NCBI GenBank assembly: GCA_003952965.2
Contig: CM025853.1
Coordinates: 6,619,007 to 6,683,006 of the forward strand
Reading direction: 5' to 3'
DNA: 64,000 bases
Origin: Morella rubra
Taxonomy: Eukaryota; Streptophyta; Magnoliopsida; Fagales; Myricaceae
Shown here: piece by piece, positions 58,990-64,000 of the stretch
Layout: each line of letters starts with the position of its first letter
Position numbering within the stretch: the first letter of the stretch is position 1
Translations under genes and position numbers: made by a program
The notes under the pieces: model-generated
What the model was told of the DNA's origin: nothing
What the model saw: only the letters and a program-made list of their open reading frames with translations
The model's database searches: none

Positions 58990-59597
58990 GTAAGCGAATT
59001 TATGGGGAGATTAGGGTCTTGGGTGGCTCGGAAGATCTTGATATCTTCGTGGGTTTTGTGGGTTTGAGGCATTGTGGGAAAGCGTTGGTGTGAGGGCATT
59101 CGGGGAGGTTGTTTCTGGCCAAGCTCCGGTTAGAAGTTCCATTGAGGTATGTTCATTTCACATCTACTTTAGTTTCCATTTCTCCTTTCCTTTGAATGTT
59201 GTTGATTCGAAAGTTAATTGCGTAGGAGCTATTTTGGGAGAAAATATCAAGAATTTGTACGATTTACTAAAATACCCGTCCAGGTTTGGTGTCTGGATGA
59301 AATTTCTATGTCTTTTACATGATTCCAACTTGTTATTTCGTGGTTGAGGGTCCTTGTTGTGGTTGTTCAGTTCTTGGGTTTCTGCAGAATTTGAGTCTGT
59401 TCACTGTAGTTCGAACTACATATTTTTCTATTGAAACATATTTATATCGGTCCGAACTGAATATTTGTCTATTAAAACTTATTTATATTGGTTTGAACTG
59501 AATATTTATCTGTTGTAATTGTGCTTTGCAACTCTGTCAACTTCTGATATATTGTTCTCTGGCTGGTGGTTTCCCCATTCCGCGGCAGCTGCTTTCA

Positions 59598-60867
59598 CCA
59601 CTTTGAGTCCAATTTAGATACGAAAAACTGGCTGATTTTTGCTATTTATGTTGTCTGATTGGTTATGCTCAGAAGCAATTTGGTCATGCTCAGAAGCAAT
59701 GCAAACAAATTGGGAGTGTTAAGGGGACTCCAGGTGTGGGTCCTTTAATGCGGGCGGATCCTGCTACTATAAGACGTGCTATTATTATCCGTTGCCTTCC
59801 TTCTCGCCTCCATGATATGGGTGCTCTCCTCCATTGGTCTAAGTCCAATGCTCAAGATAGTGATTATTCAACGTCCTTTATGAAGTGTCCGCATGGCTCC
59901 AACTTTGGTACTCGTTCGGCTATTAACTCCTCAAATTCTCCATCTCTTTTGGCCCGTACTCCTTCAATGCTTCACCACCGTGGGCGGCAGGTTGAAGATG
60001 ACTCCACCAAGGGTGCTGCGGTGGTTGTTTTGGCAGGCTCTTCCTCTAGGAAGTTCACACCTGGGGAGCAGGTTAACGTCGGTGGTCTGCCCGAGTCTTC
60101 TGGCGGGTCAGAGTCTGTTCTTGGTAGCCGCAGAAATTTATTGCTTGAGATGCCTTTTGTACCCGTGGACGAGTTATTGCCAATTCAACTCTCTCAACAA
60201 TCCCTGAAGTCACTAGGTGAAAAAGGTAACTGTGCCGTCTCCCAATACAGAACCGTTGCTTGTTTTCTCTAGCCCTCTGTCTAGTCAGCTTAAACTTCCA
60301 ACAAAGAAGAAAGTGGGCTTGAAGGCCCTGTTGCATGCTTTAAGCCCAAAGGTCTCATTTTTGAAAAGCAAAGGCCAGCTGGCCCTTTCTAGCCCAGTGA
60401 CTCCTGTAGCTTGTGAAGGTGGACTTCTGCAACATTTGGATCAATTGGTTGCCGATCATGGGCCTCCTGGCTGTGGGCTATTTCTAGATGATGTGGCGCC
60501 CATTATTTCTCCTTTGGCAAGGTGGACACTATCCCTAGCGTCCAGGCCTATTTCTCCTGTTGGTCATGTAGTTACAGGAGCTTCCTTGGACCGCAACACT
60601 GGGAAAGGTAAGCGGAAGTTGTGCTCTGGATGGGACGATGACCCCTGCGAGAAGAGAATGGGTTCCCCTGCCAATTTCTCTTCTATTCATAATGTTGTGC
60701 CTACTACTACCAATGATGATCCTGCTCTTGGAGAGGATGATATGGTGCTCGCTGATTTGAAAACTCAATGGAAGAAATTAAATGTAAAGAAACACAAGGT
60801 GCTGACAGAGATGAAAAATGAGCTGCTGGTTTTACTTCAATCGGCTAAATCGGAGTTGGAGTCCTAG
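59598..60867 (+). pseudogene. LINE ORF1 remnant with altered zinc knuckle
   Basis: The segment starts with FRYEKLADFCYLCCLIG, the lead-in to a CCHC knuckle. A 21-bp tandem duplication (59661-59681 and 59682-59702) inserts seven residues before the GHAQKQC that completes C-X2-C-X4-H-X4-C. Beyond it the chain is serine- and proline-rich, with a frame change near 60217-60270, and ends in a lysine-rich helix (LADLKTQWKKLNVKKHKVL) with stop at 60865-60867. ORF1 proteins bind LINE RNA. Here the N-terminal half is missing. Confidence 0.7.
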
Positions 60868-60927
60868 AAAGTTGATGATTCTAATTAGGCTGAGGCTGCA
60901 GATCTTTTTGCGCCCAGCCCAGCGCCA

Positions 60928-63900
60928 TGATAGGCGTGTACTAGAACTGTCGTGGGCTTGGTAGAGCAAAGACAGTTCGGTCTCTCCGGGGGATCAATCG
61001 CTCTCAGAACCCGGATTTTTTATGTTTTACGAAGACTAAAATTGCTGATGTTAAACCCGTTTTGAATCGTTTGGCTTTGTTCATTTTGTTTTCCACCCAC
61101 CTATTGGTAGACGAGGGAGGGGGTTTGGCTTTTGCTTGGAGACTTAGTCTTGATGTGGAAGTGATTGGTATTAATGAGAATCTGATCAATGTGTTGGTTT
61201 ATTCGGCCCCTGCTTCTATTCCTTGGTTGCTCACTGTTGTATATGGGCCTCTTCTTGGCACCAAAAAGCAGATTTCTAGCATTCTCTCCATAATATTGTT
61301 GCGGCCTTCAGTGGTCCTTGGCTTTGTCTTGGTGATTTCAATTGTATTCTGGCTAGTTGGGAAAAACAGGGTGGGAGGCCGTTTGCTTCATCCTCTCATA
61401 ATCCATTTCAATTGTTAATGGATGATTTTGGGCTTATTGACCTGGGATTCCAGGGGACTACTTTTACGTGGAGCAACAATCGTGATGGGCATGCTAACAT
61501 AAAGGAGAGATTAGATAGAGCCATTGCCAATGCTGATTGGCAAACTCTTTTCCCCCGCTGTCGTATTACTCATTTAGTCTGGGCTGCTTCTGATCATGCG
61601 CCTTTGCTTATTAATACTGATGGTGATTGCTTTTCATATCCCAAACCATTTCGGTTTGAAGCTATTTGGGTTCAGGAAGTCTCTTGTAGGCGTGTTATTG
61701 CGGAGAATTGGGCTACTTCTTTTTCGGGGTCGCCTGCTTTTCGTGTTTGTAAAAAAGTTAAGGCTGTAAAAGCTGCCTTGAAAATCTGGAACAAGCGGCA
61801 GTTCGGGTTGATTCACAATTGAAGCAAACTTTGTCTACCAAACTCTTATCCCTCCAAGAGCTTCCTAGTACACTGGAAAATTGTGCTACTGAGCGTTGGT
61901 TGCTTGATGCCTTTCGTGAAGAGGAGAAATTAGAAGAGGATTTATGGCGCATCAAATCTCGTAAAACTTGGCTCACAACGAAAGATCTTAACACCAAGTT
62001 TTTTCATTTATCTACGATTATTTGCCGTCGTAGAAATGCTATTGAGTTTATTAAAGATGGAAATGGTGCTTGGCTTTCTTCGAGAAATGAGATTGGGCTT
62101 CATATCCAGGATTATTTTCAGGAGATGTTTTCTTCATCTGGTCCTTTAATTCCCAGTAATCTTGATGGGCTGTTAGACCCTGTTATCTCTGAGGTGGAGC
62201 GTGTGAGTCTTTGCTCTATTCCTGATCTGGAGGAGATAAAAGCCGTAGTGTGGGGCATTGGCTCTTTGAAAAGCCCTAGGCCTGATGGGATGACTGGGCT
62301 TTTCTTTAAATAAATTTGGGATACTGTTGGGTCTGATGTGACTGAGATGGTACAAGATTTCTTTACTAGAGGCCATATGCTTTCTGAGCTTAATCACTCT
62401 CTAATTACGCTCATACCCAAGATTGATCATCCTACTGAGATAGCTCACTACAGGCCGATTAGCCTTCTGTAATGTGGCTTATAAAATTCTCTCCAAAATT
62501 TTGGCGAACCAGCTAAAATCGCTCCTTCCAAGTTTCATATCTCCTCTCCAAATGGCTTTTGTTCAAGGTGTGTTATTCAGGAGAATTTATTCTTACCCAC
62601 GAAGTTTTTCATATGCTTCGTAGCAAAAAGAAAGATCGAAAATATATGGCAATTCGGGCAGACATTGAAAAAGCCTATGACCGTATGGAATGGCCCCTTA
62701 TTCTACAAGCACTCTTATGCCTTGGGTTTCCTGAGCAATTTGTGAACTGGATTAATCAATGTCTCTCTACTATCTCTTACTCTATTTTGCTTAATGGTTC
62801 ACCGTTTGACTTTTTCAAACCAAGTAGAGGGCTCCGACAAGGAGATCCTATCTCGCCTCTTTTGTTCATCATTGGCTCTGAGGTGTTTTCCCGTATGATT
62901 AGCCGTGTGGAAGCTCGTGGCAGCTTACAGGGTATTTGCATTGGGCGTGGTGTCCCTGCTATCTCTCACCTATTATACGCAGATGATCTCCTTCTTTTTT
63001 GCAGGGCGGATATTTCTGAGGCTGGGCCATTCTTGATTGTTTGAGTTTATATGGAAGCTGGTGGGGCAACGACTTAACTCTCGGAAGTCTTCAATTACTT
63101 TCAGCCAAAGCACTAATTCTACTGATGCCCAGGCTATTTGTGCATTGCTTCAACTTCCTCGAAAAGAAACGTTGAAAATCACTTTGGTTTATCGGTCACC
63201 ATTCACCGGAATAAGAAGGTTCAGTTCAAAGTTATTTGTGAAAGGGTTAAGCACCGGTTAGAGAGTTGGCAAATGAAGACTTTGTCTCAAGCGGGTCGGC
63301 TGGTTCTCATTAAATCAGTCGCCTCTGCTCTTCCTACTTACACCATGGCTCAATATCTTTTGCCAAAATCTCTCTGTTCTCAACTTGATTCTATGATGAT
63401 GCGATTTTGGTGGGGATTTGTGGATGATGGTAGTCGGCACTTGTATCTTAAATCATGGGCCTCTATGTGTAGACCAAAGGCTCAAGGAGGGTTGGGTCTC
63501 CAATTGATGTAGGATGTTAATGGAGCCCAAATCACCAAGTTGGCGTGGCTTATTCAATCTGACCCTAGTAAGCTTTAGGTTCGAATTATTCGGGCAAAGT
63601 ATATGAAGTCTAACTTTATCTAGGATATCCCCTCTAAATCAGGGGTCTCATGGTTTTGGAGGGGTATTTCTCGGGTTGCTTCCATTTTGAAAGCGGGTGT
63701 ATGTTATCAAATTGGAGCTGGCTCTTCTATTCGCCTGTGGGATGACCCTGGATTCCTAATCCCATTCCACACGCTCCCTCAGCTCGGATTACTACTGGCT
63801 CTCAGGATGTTAATCGCACTGTGAGTGCCCTTATTTTACCTCACTCTAACTTATGGAATTCTGCTCTTGTTCGAGATCTTTTTGTAACAGAAGATGCTGA

Positions 63901-64000
63901 TAGAATTTTGAATGAGTGTGTTCCTCGGGTGCACCATGAGGACCGATTGATTTGGGCAGTAAACCCGAAGGGGGTGTTCTCTATTAAGTCTGTGTATCCT
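60928..64000 (+). pseudogene. LINE ORF2 remnant: endonuclease and reverse transcriptase
   Basis: The ATG at 60928 is followed by MIGVY, a stop, and NCRGLGRAKTV, where a tryptophan codon is usual before NCRGLG. The endonuclease shows FTKTKIADV (usual ETK), VYGP, GDFNCIL (about 61330), FTWSN, RLDRA and the catalytic SDHAP (about 61600). The reverse transcriptase shows LKSPRPDGM (62265), RPISLL, ADIEKAYDRMEW, GLRQGDPISPLLF and the catalytic HLLYADDLLLF (62970). Thereafter come SQAGRLVLIKSVASALPTYT and FWWGF. Frameshifts lie near 61300, 62460-62570 and 63040-63140, and stops at several points. The 3' end is outside the window. Confidence 0.88.

Larger units (their letters stand above)
59545..64000 (+). 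mobile_element. L1-type plant LINE, 5' truncated, continuing past the window
   Basis: ORF1 and ORF2 remnants follow one another on the plus strand. The first recognisable residues are just before the ORF1 zinc knuckle, so the N-terminal RNA-binding-like domain of plant LINE ORF1 is missing, as expected for 5' truncation in target-primed reverse transcription. ORF2 shows endonuclease and reverse transcriptase and runs to the end of the window. No target duplication can be seen because the 3' end is outside. Many stops and frameshifts make it inactive. Confidence 0.88.

Noticed and set aside
59072..59347. 91-codon plus-strand frame before the LINE
   Set aside because: It runs through a probable donor site (GAG|GTATGT at 59144) and T-rich intron-like sequence, with no family similarity.

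Overview
The window is plant nuclear DNA, most likely from a eudicot: spliced genes with GT/AG introns, plant-type CACTA (En/Spm) transposons, Ty3/gypsy and Ty1/copia retrotransposons, an L1-type plant LINE and a CYP71-clan cytochrome P450. The species cannot be fixed from the sequence. Nearly all of it is repeat-derived and decayed. I see no intact protein-coding gene; the closest is a two-exon P450 with two frameshifts.

Layout. (1) 1005-12658: CACTA element E1, coding on the minus strand, with matching 13-bp CACTACAAG ends, a TNP2 transposase gene, a second transposase-like gene and two copies of an accessory 'putative plant transposon protein' ORF. It carries a solo gypsy LTR (3825-6236, target duplication CCAGA) and a MITE-like insert. 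(2) 13185-13513: a Ty1/copia reverse-transcriptase scrap. (3) About 13640-32096: CACTA element E3, coding on the plus strand, with accessory ORF, TNP2 and second gene. Its TNP2 gene is split by two LTR insertions 10 bp apart: a 3.2-kb solo LTR (17939-21135, duplication GGAGA) and a 7.7-kb gypsy element with both LTRs (21151-28839, duplication GTGTT). (4) 32097-46411: the P450 pseudogene (39971-41782, minus) amid duplicated flanking blocks, plus a 2.8-kb non-autonomous CACTA-like element (35174-37984) whose empty site is kept in a paralogous block near 44165. (5) 46412 to about 53787: CACTA element E2, same family and orientation as E1, without the LTR insertion but missing its transposase-proximal end. 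(6) 53788-59540: AT-rich DNA with TTCGAAC-type repeats, a 28-bp minisatellite and two exon-like gene fragments. (7) About 59545-64000: a 5'-truncated LINE on the plus strand that runs off the window.

The three CACTA copies allow comparison. In each, the order 5' to 3' is accessory ORF, motif-rich spacer, a pair of stem-loops about 375 bp before the TNP2 start codon, TNP2 (with DUF4218/DUF4216-like C-terminal parts), then a second coding region ending in a coiled coil (in E3 the accessory ORF is attributed by position only). The stem-loop arms differ in sequence between E3 and E1/E2 but still pair, while the flanks and spacing are kept. Together with the recurring accessory ORF this is the most interesting signal here. 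The subterminal motif also differs between families (CGATCGATCG in E3, GTCCGAACGG-type in E1/E2), although the proteins remain alike.
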